This document shows, piece by piece, positions 26,878-34,702 of a stretch of 64,000 bases of DNA; the stretch's first letter is position 1, and each line of letters opens with the position of its first letter. This DNA is from JAVKSL01 sp039583695 (GTDB taxonomy: Bacteria > Actinomycetota > Acidimicrobiia > Acidimicrobiales > JAJPHD01). The notes below the pieces were generated by a model. The model was given only the letters and a program-made list of their open reading frames with translations, had not been told where the DNA came from and did not search any database. The translations under genes were made by a program, and so were the position numbers. The stretch is from positions 1-64,000 of the forward strand of contig JAVKSL010000003.1 in NCBI GenBank assembly GCA_039583695.1, read 5' to 3'.

Positions 26878-27132
26878 ATGGCCGCCGAGCAGATCGCCGT
26901 CCGTGTCCCCAAAGAGCTTCTCAGAGCTGTCGACCAGCTCGTGACCGAGGGGATCTACGAGAGCCGGGCCGCTGCGGTGCGGGCCGGCATGGAGGCGATC
27001 ATGGCGCTGCAGCAGCGAGAGCGCACCGACCGAGGGATCGTCGCTGGCTATGAGCGCATACCCGCCAGAAAGGCAGAGACTGCGGCCGCGATGGCGTCAT
27101 TGCGAGACGCCATAGCCGAGGAGCCCTGGTGA
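26878..27132 (+). CDS. Ribbon-helix-helix antitoxin (MazE/ParD-like)
   Basis: An 84-residue protein from ATG 26878. The N-terminus (EQIAVRVPKELLRAVDQLV, then GIYESRAAAVRAGMEAIM) has the beta-helix-helix pattern of RHH DNA-binding domains; the charged C-terminal half (RKAETAAAMASLRDAIAEEPW) would wrap the toxin. TGA 27130-27132 overlaps the toxin start. A palindrome directly upstream suggests autoregulation. The close spacing of -10 and ATG suggests a leaderless message. Confidence 0.82.
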   Translation: MAAEQIAVRVPKELLRAVDQLVTEGIYESRAAAVRAGMEAIMALQQRERTDRGIVAGYERIPARKAETAAAMASLRDAIAEEPW

Positions 27133-27446
27133 TGGAGCCGCGCCGTGGCGAGGTTTGGTGGGGAGAGATCGCAGACGTTGGGCGTCGGCCCTTCCTGGTC
27201 ATGACGAGATCAGTGGCGATACCGGTACTCAACAGCGTCCTTGCTGCCCCCGTGACGCGCACCATTCGCGGCATCCCCACCGAGCTGTCACTCGGTCCCG
27301 ACGACGGCATGCCAACCGAGTGCGCGGCGAGCTTCGACAACCTCCGGGTGGTGGCCAAGGCCTTCCTTGTGCAGCGAGTATGTGCCTTGCACCCCGCACG
27401 GCTTGCCGAAGCATGCGCAGCACTTCGAGCCGCCGTGGATTGCTGA
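27132..27446 (+). CDS. mazF: MazF/PemK-family endoribonuclease toxin
   Basis: A 104-residue toxin predicted to cut mRNA at short sequences when free of its antitoxin. It starts RRGEVWWGEIADVGRRPFLV, the SH3-like barrel opening of PemK/MazF proteins, and continues with AAPVTRTIRGIPTELSLG and ECAASFDNLRVV, where the conserved Ser/Thr and Asp-Asn positions lie. Start is ATG 27132 (TGATG overlap with the antitoxin stop) or GTG 27129. The frame is intact, unlike the PemK fragment at 29984-30106. Confidence 0.88.
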   Translation: MEPRRGEVWWGEIADVGRRPFLVMTRSVAIPVLNSVLAAPVTRTIRGIPTELSLGPDDGMPTECAASFDNLRVVAKAFLVQRVCALHPARLAEACAALRAAVDC

Positions 27447-27545
27447 CCTACGGACAGCCCCACCGCTCAGCGGGACGGACCACCGGGCCGCATAGAGTAC
27501 CGCTCCTCCCAGCACCTTATAGAGGGAGCACCGACGAGCCTGAGC

Positions 27546-27890
27546 GTGGGGTGTTCGGTGCTGGGCTCTACACCACCGAGGCGGCGGTAGCGGCCTCGGT
27601 CCGCTGCGGTGTGCCGACCGCGGTGGCGGACCTGCACCCTGGCGAGACCTGGCTCGACCTGGGCTCGGGCGCCGGGGCCGACGTGCCAATCTCAGCACGC
27701 CGGGTCGGCCCGACCGACAAGGCGAAAATCGGGCTCGACATGACCACCGAGATGCTCGAGCTGGCCCGCCGAAACGCCACAGAAGCGGGGTGCCACGAAC
27801 GTCGAGTTCTTCCGCGGCTACCTGTTGGGCATCCCACTGCCCGACGCGAGCGTCGACGTGGTGACCTCCAACTGCGCGGAACCGGTGTAG
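27546..27890 (+). pseudogene. Arsenite methyltransferase-like (ArsM) remnant
   Basis: Encodes VFGAGLYTTEAAVAASVRCG, then GVPTAVADLHPGETWLDLGS and ARRVGPTDKAKIGLDMTTEM, matching the SAM-binding half of ArsM-type methyltransferases. After TEAG (about 27792) one extra T shifts the frame; the expected ATNVEFFRGYLLGIPLPDAS and VDVVTSNC continue in the next frame until TAG 27888-27890. The C-terminal half with the other arsenic-binding cysteines is gone. No start codon or regulator is evident. Confidence 0.72.
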
Positions 27891-28114
27891 GCCCAGCACG
27901 AGCGGCCGGCACCCCGCATTGCTGTGCCGTATGATCGGCTGGCCGGGGAGCGGCCCTCGGTCACCGACGGCTGTGAGCGACGTTGCAAGCACTTGCCTAG
28001 GTGCACCCTCTCCTGCTCGGCTCGGAGGCAGCTGATCCGGAAGCGGGCCGATCGGGAGCACCAGGAACCCGGCAGGGGCTCCCGGTAGGGGATGGCGTGC
28101 GGCTGGCCGGGACC

Positions 28115-28131
28115 GCCGCCCCGACGGCGGC
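28115..28131 (-). terminator. GC-rich hairpin after the symporter gene
   Basis: GCCGCC-CCGAC-GGCGGC, a 6-bp perfect stem 6 nt beyond the symporter stop on the minus strand. There is no U-tract, so it is at best a weak or factor-assisted terminator. Confidence 0.35.
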
Positions 28132-28137
28132 AGGCGC

Positions 28138-29673
28138 TCAGCTCGGCGTGGCCGACCCAGTCGCGGCAGCGGCGAGGTCGACCTCGAACTCGGCCCGCTC
28201 GATCGGCCGGGCGGGCCGGTGGGCGAGCCCCAGCAGGCGCAGGAGAGCCGTGCCCCCGACGGCCACGATCAGGTTGGCCACCAGCGGCGGCATCCCCAGG
28301 AACAGGCTCGTGTGCGCCAGGAAGCCAAAGGTGTAAAAGGACGTCTTGAAGCCCACCGAAACCAGCAGGTACGTGGTCCAACCGATCCCAACGGCCCAGC
28401 CAGTCAGGGTGGCCCAGCGGTCGAGCCAGCCCGTCCAGATGGCCAGGAACACTGCCGGGAGGGTCTGCAGCATCCACGCCCCGCCCGCGGTCTGGAAGTA
28501 CAGGACGTACTTGGTGGTCACCGCCAGGATGAACGCCAGGGCCCCGAACTTGAGCACCGCGGAGAACACTTTGGCGACGGTCGCTTGCTCCCAGGCACTG
28601 GCCCGGGGCCTGAAGAACTCCCGCCAGATGTTGCGGCTGAAGACGTTGGCTGCCGCGACGGACATGATCGCCGCGGGAACGAGGGCCCCGATGGCGATGG
28701 CCGCGAAGGCGAACCCGGCGAACCACCCGGGGAAGAAGCGCTCGAACAGGGCCGGCACGATGCTGTTGGCGCCGTAGGCCTTGGACGGGTGGATGCCAGC
28801 GGCGATGGCGAAGTAGCCCAGCAGCGCGATGAGTCCGAGCAGGACCGAGTACGCCGGCAGCAAGGCCGCGTTGCGCTCCACTGCCTTCTTGCTCGAGGCT
28901 GCCAGCGTTCCGGTCACCGAGTGGGGGTAGAGGAACAAGAACAGTGCCGAGCCGAGCGCCAGGGTCGAGTAGGCGGCGTAGCTCTTGGAGGGCAGGACGA
29001 GCTTGGCGTGGGGGACGAGGGAAAAGATGTGGGCGTAGCCGCCCAGCCGGATCGGCAGGTAGATCACCGCCACCAGCACCGTGGCCCAGATCAGCGTGTC
29101 TTTGATGGCTGCGATCAGCGTCGGCGCCCGCAGCCCGCTGACCGCGGTGAAGGTCACCAGCACCACGAAGGCCACCGTTAGGGAGAGGTCTACCGGTATC
29201 CCCATCTGGGCGATCGACACCTCGATGCCGTAGATCTGAAGGGCTATGTAGGGGATCAGGGCGACGATCCCCGTGAGGCCCACCACAGCTGCCAGCAGCC
29301 GGCTGTCGAAGCGGTCTTGGACGAAGTCGGCCACGGTCACGTACCCTCGGTTGCGCGAGACCTGCCAGAGCTTGGGCATCACCAAATAGATGATGGGGAA
29401 GACGATGATCGTGTAGGGCAGCGCGAAGAGCCCGAGCGCCCCGGCACCGAAGACCAGGGCCGGCACCGCGACGAAGGTGTAGGCGGTGTAAATGTCGCCA
29501 CCCACCATGTACCAGGTGACGAAGGTGCCGAACCGCCTGCCCCCGAGGCCCCACTCAGTCAGATCCGAAAGGTTGCCCCTGCGCCAGCGCGCCGCCAGGA
29601 AGCCAACCACGGTGATGCCGCCGAAAAGGACTGCGAACACGGCCAGCGCTCCCACCTGGATGGTCGCGAGCAT
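28138..29673 (-). CDS. SSS-family monocarboxylate/solute permease (MctP-like)
   Basis: A 511-residue sodium:solute symporter with about 13 hydrophobic segments. ATG 29673 overlaps the stop of the small upstream gene (TGATG) and gives MLATIQVGALAVFAVLFGG; the frame is open to 29943 but that covers the small gene. Family marks: LGGRRFGTFVTWYMVGGDIY, AIKDTLIWATVLVAVIY and GALVPAAIMSVAAANVFSRN. Pairing with a DUF3311 protein is typical of monocarboxylate permeases (lactate, pyruvate, acetate). The substrate cannot be decided from sequence. Confidence 0.85.
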   Translation of the reverse strand: MLATIQVGALAVFAVLFGGITVVGFLAARWRRGNLSDLTEWGLGGRRFGTFVTWYMVGGDIYTAYTFVAVPALVFGAGALGLFALPYTIIVFPIIYLVMPKLWQVSRNRGYVTVADFVQDRFDSRLLAAVVGLTGIVALIPYIALQIYGIEVSIAQMGIPVDLSLTVAFVVLVTFTAVSGLRAPTLIAAIKDTLIWATVLVAVIYLPIRLGGYAHIFSLVPHAKLVLPSKSYAAYSTLALGSALFLFLYPHSVTGTLAASSKKAVERNAALLPAYSVLLGLIALLGYFAIAAGIHPSKAYGANSIVPALFERFFPGWFAGFAFAAIAIGALVPAAIMSVAAANVFSRNIWREFFRPRASAWEQATVAKVFSAVLKFGALAFILAVTTKYVLYFQTAGGAWMLQTLPAVFLAIWTGWLDRWATLTGWAVGIGWTTYLLVSVGFKTSFYTFGFLAHTSLFLGMPPLVANLIVAVGGTALLRLLGLAHRPARPIERAEFEVDLAAAATGSATPS

Positions 29674-29885
29674 CACTGCCTGCCTCCCCCGGAGGGCGTC
29701 TCGCGCCGCAGCACGTACACCAGCCCGGTTATCACCGCGGTCAGCACCACCCATACGAGCAGGTACCAGTCGAAGAACGGCAGGCCACCCACGCTCGGGG
29801 TCACCGAGTTGTAGAAGCTGGCCGGCAGCGTCGCCACGAACGGGACCAACAGCAGCCAGAGGCTCCAGTTGTTTCGTCTTCTCAT
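29673..29885 (-). CDS. DUF3311 small membrane protein
   Basis: A 70-residue protein with two hydrophobic segments (WLLLVPFVATLPASFYN and FDWYLLVWVVLTAVITGLVY), the DUF3311 layout. ATG 29885 is preceded by GGGGGA at good distance, preferred over the TTG at 29900. Encoded directly before, and overlapping, the SSS permease; it is presumed to be a partner or assembly subunit of that permease. Confidence 0.8.
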   Translation of the reverse strand: MRRRNNWSLWLLLVPFVATLPASFYNSVTPSVGGLPFFDWYLLVWVVLTAVITGLVYVLRRETPSGGGRQ

Positions 29886-29983
29886 TCGTCCCCCAACCAA
29901 AATCCCTTACGAGGATGATCGCGCCCGCCGGGGGAGGCGTCAAGCTCGTGGAGACTCGGGAAGCTAGCGACCTCGACTGCCGC

Positions 29984-30106
29984 CTAGCTCGCGGTTGATG
30001 ATGGCAGCGCCTGCGGGAACTGTCCTGAGATGACAGGCTGCTGCTTGTCGGCCTCGCTGCCCCGTATGGGATCGAGATTGACCAGGCGAACCTCTCCGCG
30101 ACGCAT
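29984..30106 (-). pseudogene. PemK/MazF toxin N-terminal fragment
   Basis: ATG 30106 opens MRRGEVRLVNLDPIRGSEAD, a textbook PemK N-terminus, but homology ends after about 27 residues and the frame stops at 40. No antitoxin is found. A second, intact MazF lies 2.5 kb away. Confidence 0.65.
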
Positions 30107-30199
30107 CAGGACAGGCCGTCGCCTGTCGCTGTCTCCCAACCCGGGTAGTACTGAGGATGCCAGCAGCGGCGCTCTGCGCACGGCGTGATTGGCCCGGCC

Positions 30200-30370
30200 G
30201 CGGAACGGATCGTCAGCTCGGCGTGCGAAGCTGGCGACGACGAGCGCGATGACGACGATCCACTGCGCAACAACAAGCGCGCTGGTGCTCCGACCCGTCG
30301 TTGCCGGCCGGTGATCGGCGACGATGCCTGGCGCGACGGCGCGCACCGCGTCGAGGACGGCCCGATCCGA
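30200..30370 (-). pseudogene. C-terminal fragment of a membrane-anchored glutaredoxin-like protein
   Basis: In the same frame as its neighbours, residues TTGRSTSALVVAQWIVVIAL and ALVVASFARRADD resemble the tail of the glutaredoxin protein encoded at 39387-39827 (HRVAQWMVIAAIIAGSFI), as does the preceding RAVLDAVRAV (compare ARAVLGLLEG). The thioredoxin-fold part with CPYC is absent. Confidence 0.5.
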
Positions 30371-30376
30371 GCGAGT

Positions 30377-30589
30377 AGAGGAGACGACCTTGGGGTCCTG
30401 GCGGAAGTCGCCCTCGACGGCCTCCTGGGAGCGGTAGTCGGCGACGACCTGTGCGGTCGAGGCCCGCTCGGGGGTCTTGTCGGTGAACAGGGTCCGCTTG
30501 TCGAAGAGATCCTCTTCCAGTTCGGCACGGGCCTGCTTGTCGACAGAGAAGCTGAGGCGCAGCTCTGGCGGCTTCTCGCCGCTGAGCTG
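30377..30589 (-). pseudogene. Transposase fragment (IS1634/IS4-like)
   Basis: About 70 residues: EKPPELRLSFSVDKQARAEL, DLFDKRTLFTDK and VVADYRSQEAVEGDFRQ, matching the region around the last catalytic acidic residue of IS1634-type DDE transposases. The family's FRQMKDP is here FRQDP, a two-residue loss. It is fused in frame to a glutaredoxin-like tail at about 30375, so the element end is lost. Confidence 0.6.
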
Positions 30590-31145
30590 GTTCGCAGCAC
30601 CCGGGCGATCCGGCGCGGGGCCGAGATGGCCGTTCAGCGTGACAGGATGGCCATCGGTGGATGGTTTCTTGAAGCGCATAGCTCGGACGGTCGGTAGAGC
30701 GTGTTGAACGGGGCGAAGCCGGCCGCCGCACCGAGGGCGATGGCGCCACTGCTGGCGCAACTAGGAACAGGGGAGTCTCACCTACGATGCACACCTCGCT
30801 GCACTGGCGGTCGCGCGGCGCCCTCCAGGGAATCCTCGGGTCGAGGACCTGGAGGTCCACCGATCCGAGCTGATGGCCGTGGCACGGTGCCGGCGAGTGG
30901 CAAGGACCACTGACATGTCAATGACATCTGCCGTTCCCGCAGCACCGCCCAAGACCCCTGGCGTCACTTCATCGACACCACCGTCACAGTCGTGGTGGAG
31001 GCCGACCACGTGCGCGTCGATCTGGCGCTGCGCACCTACACTCCCGTAGGGACTGTACGACAACAACCTGAGCGGCGAAGCCGCTCAAATGCGACCCTCA
31101 CCAGGGAGGGCTATAGTGTGCCCGCCGTTGCTCTCTCCCAGGCCT
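30590..31145. other. Non-coding stretch with possible transposase debris
   Basis: No intact gene. On the plus strand 30940-31030 reads HFIDTTVTVVVEADHVRVDL, which resembles the C-terminal end of some DDE transposases, and 31050-31075 continues in another frame as LYDNNLSGEA. Both are too short to assign firmly. Confidence 0.3.
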
Positions 31146-32096
31146 TCAGATCAGCTGCAGAGCGGCTTCCAGGGCGGAAAGCGTTGGCGGGTCGGCGCCT
31201 GGCCGAGCGCAGGTCAGGCTGGCCGCGGCGCAAGAGCGCGCGAGCAGCCAGGCAAGGTCCTGCTCGGATAGCTGCTCGATGGCCTGCCGGTGGGGCCCAC
31301 CCAAGTGCCCTTTCATATGAAGCCCCTGCAGGAGAGCGGCAGTGAACGCATCGCCAGCACCGACGGTGTCCACGACGTTCACCTGTGGGGCAGTGGCAGC
31401 GACCCGTCCACCACGACCCCCGTAAGCCAGCGCCCCATCCTCGCCCATCGTCACGACGGCCAGCGCCGGCCCAAGGCCCCGCCACAGCTCGGCCACGTCC
31501 CCGCAGTCCGAGCCTGGGTAGAGCCAGGCAAGGTCCTCCTCACTCACCTTGACCACGTGAGCAAGGGCCACCACGCGTTCAATCCACCGGCGTGTGGCTT
31601 TCACGTCGGGCGATACCTGCGGCCGGATATTTGGATCGAAGCTGATGGTGACTGCCCCGCGGTCCCTCTCGCGGCTCAGGAACTCTTCCAGCACCCCGGA
31701 GCCAGGGGGCACAGCCAAGGCTAGAGATCCGGCGTGCAGGGCCAAGACCTCCCCGGGCAGCGGCTCGGGTAACTCCTGCGGTCGCCACTGCCAGTCCGCA
31801 GTGCCGGCAAGGTAGAATTGGTAATCCGGTGGTTTGCCCACGTCGAGGCTGGCGATTGCCAGGGTCGTCGGTTCGGTCGCCTCGATCAGGAAGCGCTCGT
31901 CGACGCCGTTGCCGATCAAATGCTGGCGCAGGCGCTCACCAAATCGGTCGGTGGATATCCGCGCCATCATTGCCACGGGTACGTCCAACCTGGCTAGCCC
32001 CACAGCGACGTTGGCGGGGCTCCCCCCGGGTATCGCGGTGAAGGTCGTGCCGTCACCGACCAGGTCGACGAGAGCTTCGCCGAGCACGGTTATCAC
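31146..32096 (-). CDS. PfkB-family carbohydrate kinase (fructokinase-like)
   Basis: A 316-residue ribokinase-fold enzyme phosphorylating a sugar in the cytoplasm. N-terminal ITVLGEALVDLVGDG and GGSPANVAVGLARLDVPVA (PfkB signature 1); the C-terminal signature 2 is DTVGAGDAFTAALLQGLH with catalytic Asp in GAGDAF. ISFDPNIRP is the usual mid-strand. GTG start 32096 preceded by GGGAGGAAG. It is divergent from the ABC-importer operon whose sugar it may phosphorylate. Fructokinase is most similar overall, but substrate is inferred. Confidence 0.85.
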   Translation of the reverse strand: MITVLGEALVDLVGDGTTFTAIPGGSPANVAVGLARLDVPVAMMARISTDRFGERLRQHLIGNGVDERFLIEATEPTTLAIASLDVGKPPDYQFYLAGTADWQWRPQELPEPLPGEVLALHAGSLALAVPPGSGVLEEFLSRERDRGAVTISFDPNIRPQVSPDVKATRRWIERVVALAHVVKVSEEDLAWLYPGSDCGDVAELWRGLGPALAVVTMGEDGALAYGGRGGRVAATAPQVNVVDTVGAGDAFTAALLQGLHMKGHLGGPHRQAIEQLSEQDLAWLLARSCAAASLTCARPGADPPTLSALEAALQLI

Positions 32097-32275
32097 CGAA
32101 ATTCACTTCCTCCCGAAAGCACGCGACAACTCCGGCTTGCCGCCAATCCCGCGCCAATCGCTTCGCGATCTGGAGGGCGCTTGGCTATCTGGAGGAAATG
32201 GGGTTGGCAGGCCGTCGTCGGGTTGACGGTAGCACGTGGATTGGCGCACGGTAGCCGCGGTCTCGGCGCCCGATG

Positions 32276-32304
32276 TTGACGTGCCACGAGCCCGGTTGTA
32301 GCAT
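32276..32304 (+). promoter_or_regulatory. Promoter of the first sugar ABC operon
   Basis: TTGACG (32276-32281), exactly 17 bp, then TAGCAT (32299-32304). Transcription would start near 32311, leaving a ~90 nt leader before ATG 32402. A direct repeat ACGGTAGC occurs twice just upstream (near 32226 and 32248) and may be a regulator site. Confidence 0.6.
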
Positions 32305-32401
32305 CGGCACTGGCAGGGCACTCGGCCCTTGCAGCAGTGCTGGGCGAGACCTGCGAACGAGGTGGAGCCAGGGCCAGACCGTAAAGGATAGGGGGGGACT
32401 G

Positions 32402-33475
32402 ATGCCAAAGGGAAGACTCCGGACAGTTTCAAGCCTGGTAGCGCTGGGTTTGGCTTCGGTCATGGTGCTGGCGGCATGCGGGACGTCGAAGCCGACCTCC
32501 ACGTCGGCCACGTCGAGCCCGTCGAGCCCGTCGAGCCCGTCGAGCAAGCACATCACCATCGGCTTCGTGCCGAGCCTGGCCTCGGACCCGTTCTTTATCT
32601 CGATGCAGTACGGGGCGCAGCAGGAGGCCAACAAGCTCGGTGTCAAGCTCATCTGGCAGGGCGCCAGTGGGGTCTATTCGCCGTCAGCGCAGATCCCGTT
32701 TGTCGACGCGGTCCTGGCAGACAAACCCAGCGCGTTCATCCTCGTACCCACTGACGCCAGCGCCCTGATGCCGTCGGTGCAGCAGGCCAAGTCGGCCGGC
32801 ATCCCGGTCATCACCGTCGATACGACGGTCACGAACACAAGCGTGCTCACGAGCCACATCACCGGCGACAACGTCGGCGGTGGAACACTTGCCGCGAAGC
32901 TGCTGGGGGCCGCGATGGGTGGGAAGGGCCAGGTCTACCTGATGACGGGTGACCCCGGCGTGAGCACCGAACAGCTTCGCCAGCAGGGATTCCTGTCGGG
33001 CCTCAAGAAGGTATCCGGCCTCAACTACCTGGGCTACGAGTACACCAAGGACCAGCCGAGCCTGGCCGAGACCGAGATGCAGGCGGTGCTCTCGCGCTAC
33101 CCACACCTCGGTGGGGTCTTCGCGGTGGACGACACCACGGCCGAAGGTGTGATCCTGGGGCTCAAGAACGCTGGCGCTCTCGGCAAGGTGAAGGTGGTGG
33201 CCTACGACGCGGAGCCGCCGGAGGTAGCCGCTCTGCGGGCCGGCGTGCTCACGGCCCTGGTTGCACAGCGCCCAGCCGTAGAGGGTGCCCTGGCAGTCCT
33301 TTACGCCTACGACGCGGTGACACACAAGACAGCCTCGATACAGCACTCAGTAATCGTGCCGGACGTGCTGTTGAAGCAGAGCTCGCTCTCCAAGGACACT
33401 CAGTGGTTCTACTGCACCAAGCTTGCCAGTTGCTCCACGACGTGGCAGCCCACAAGCGCCAACGGCGCCCCGTGA
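32402..33475 (+). CDS. Sugar ABC transporter substrate-binding lipoprotein
   Basis: A 357-residue type I periplasmic-binding-like protein (RbsB group) anchored to the outside of the membrane by lipid. ATG 32402 follows a GGGGGGA ribosome site. Signal peptide with lipobox LAAC (Cys26), then a low-complexity linker built on a 9-bp unit (SPSSPSSPSS), then the binding domain ITIGFVPSLASDPFFISMQY, GIPVITVDTTV and GGVFAVDDTTAEGVILGLK. Two cysteines near the C-terminus (CTKLASC) could form a disulfide. Ligand probably a monosaccharide. Confidence 0.88.
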   Translation: MPKGRLRTVSSLVALGLASVMVLAACGTSKPTSTSATSSPSSPSSPSSKHITIGFVPSLASDPFFISMQYGAQQEANKLGVKLIWQGASGVYSPSAQIPFVDAVLADKPSAFILVPTDASALMPSVQQAKSAGIPVITVDTTVTNTSVLTSHITGDNVGGGTLAAKLLGAAMGGKGQVYLMTGDPGVSTEQLRQQGFLSGLKKVSGLNYLGYEYTKDQPSLAETEMQAVLSRYPHLGGVFAVDDTTAEGVILGLKNAGALGKVKVVAYDAEPPEVAALRAGVLTALVAQRPAVEGALAVLYAYDAVTHKTASIQHSVIVPDVLLKQSSLSKDTQWFYCTKLASCSTTWQPTSANGAP

Positions 33476-33478
33476 CGG

Positions 33479-33497
33479 GGGCGCGATGATCGCGCCC
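33479..33497 (+). terminator. Intercistronic hairpin 1
   Basis: GGGCGCGAT-G-ATCGCGCCC, perfect 9-bp arms (8-bp stem with a TGA loop in practice), directly after the lipoprotein stop codon. No U-tract. Together with the next hairpin it probably protects the upstream mRNA or reduces read-through. Confidence 0.6.
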
Positions 33498-33510
33498 AGG
33501 CTAGGACGAT

Positions 33511-33539
33511 GGCGGTGGGGTCTTGCGATCCCCACCGCC
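33511..33539 (+). terminator. Intercistronic hairpin 2
   Basis: GGCGGTGGGG, 9-nt loop, CCCCACCGCC: a perfect 10-bp GC-rich stem in the 171-nt gap between lipoprotein and permease genes. Such structures typically give higher lipoprotein than permease expression. Confidence 0.65.
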
Positions 33540-33646
33540 GTGAGTTCCCCGTCATCAATCCGGAGAAGGAAAACCGCGGGTTCCTCCCCCCTGTTGGTTC
33601 GTTTCTGAGCAAGCCTTATACGGCTGACAGAGAAAGGCAGGTGCCG

Positions 33647-34702
33647 ATGAGCATGAGAGGACGACTCGTCAAGGGCCGGGCCACACCGGTAGTGCTACCG
33701 GTAGGAACGGCTCCCTCCAGCATCCTGGCACCGGGCAGGAGGGCAGCCAAGCTGCGCCAAGAAGGCATACTGTTGGCTGCTCTTGCCCTGACGATAATCG
33801 TGTTCGGAGTGGTCAATGCCCACTTCGTCTCGAGGTTCAACCTGGTGAGCACGGCGCAGGACTCCACTGAGGTCGCCCTGCTCGCCATCGGCGAGCTCTA
33901 CGTCATCGTGACGGCTGGCATCGACCTGTCGGTGGGGGCGATCCTGGGCCTCGCTGGCGTGGTAGGGGCGATGGCGGCCGGCAATCTCAGCGCCAATCCG
34001 GTCCTCGCGCTGATCGTTGGTGCCGCGGTGGCGATCGGCATCGGCATCGTCTGCGGGGTGATCAACGGCCTCATGATCGTGCGCCTACGGATCACGCCGT
34101 TCGTGGCGACGCTCGCGATGCTCGGCGTGGCCACGGGGATCACCCTGGTCCTCACGTCGGGGGTGGATGTCGGCGGTCTTCCGGCCCTTGCCTCCTCGGT
34201 CGGCAACCACATCTTCCTCGACGTGCTCACCATGCCGATCGTCGTCACGGTCGTGTTGGCCATCGTGTTCGGCCTCATCCTCCAGGGGGGGGTGTTCGGG
34301 CGTTGGACCTACGCCATCGGCTCCGACATGCGAGCAGCGCGCCAGAGCGGGATCTCCGTGCGGCGCCACCTGGTGAAGGTTTACATGATCTCCGGCCTCC
34401 TGGCCGGGATCGCCGGATTTGTCGTCATGACCCGCTTGGGAGTCGGCTCACCGGTGGAGGGAGCCAACGACGAGCTGAGCGCCATCACGGCCGTGGTGAT
34501 CGGAGGGGCGAGCCTCTTCGGAGGGCGGGGTTCGATGGTCGGCACGATGATCGGTGCCGTCCTACTCTCGGTCCTGCTGAGCGGGCTCATCATCAGCGGT
34601 GTGCAGCCATACTGGCAGACCGTGGTCACCGGGCTGATGCTCGCGGTGGCAGTGATCATCCAGACAATCGGCAGGCGCGGGGGACGAGAGGAGGTCATGT
34701 GA
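33647..34702 (+). CDS. Sugar ABC transporter permease (RbsC-like)
   Basis: A 351-residue inner-membrane subunit with about nine or ten hydrophobic segments. The frame is open to 33509, but ATG 33647 follows AAAGGCAGG at good distance. Family marks: VIVTAGIDLSVGAILGLAG, RLRITPFVATLAMLGVATG and the cytoplasmic EAA-like region AVVIGGASLFGGRGSMVGT. The TGA overlaps the ATPase gene start (GTGA). Confidence 0.9.
   Translation: MSMRGRLVKGRATPVVLPVGTAPSSILAPGRRAAKLRQEGILLAALALTIIVFGVVNAHFVSRFNLVSTAQDSTEVALLAIGELYVIVTAGIDLSVGAILGLAGVVGAMAAGNLSANPVLALIVGAAVAIGIGIVCGVINGLMIVRLRITPFVATLAMLGVATGITLVLTSGVDVGGLPALASSVGNHIFLDVLTMPIVVTVVLAIVFGLILQGGVFGRWTYAIGSDMRAARQSGISVRRHLVKVYMISGLLAGIAGFVVMTRLGVGSPVEGANDELSAITAVVIGGASLFGGRGSMVGTMIGAVLLSVLLSGLIISGVQPYWQTVVTGLMLAVAVIIQTIGRRGGREEVM

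Noticed and set aside
28219..29181. 320-codon plus-strand frame opposite the symporter
   Set aside because: Very high Arg/Gln/Gly/His content typical of antisense frames in high-GC genes; the symporter frame is clearly real.
32507..32545. Short tandem repeat in the lipoprotein gene as a CRISPR or mobile repeat
   Set aside because: It is a 9-bp in-frame repeat coding the Ser/Pro linker; no spacers.
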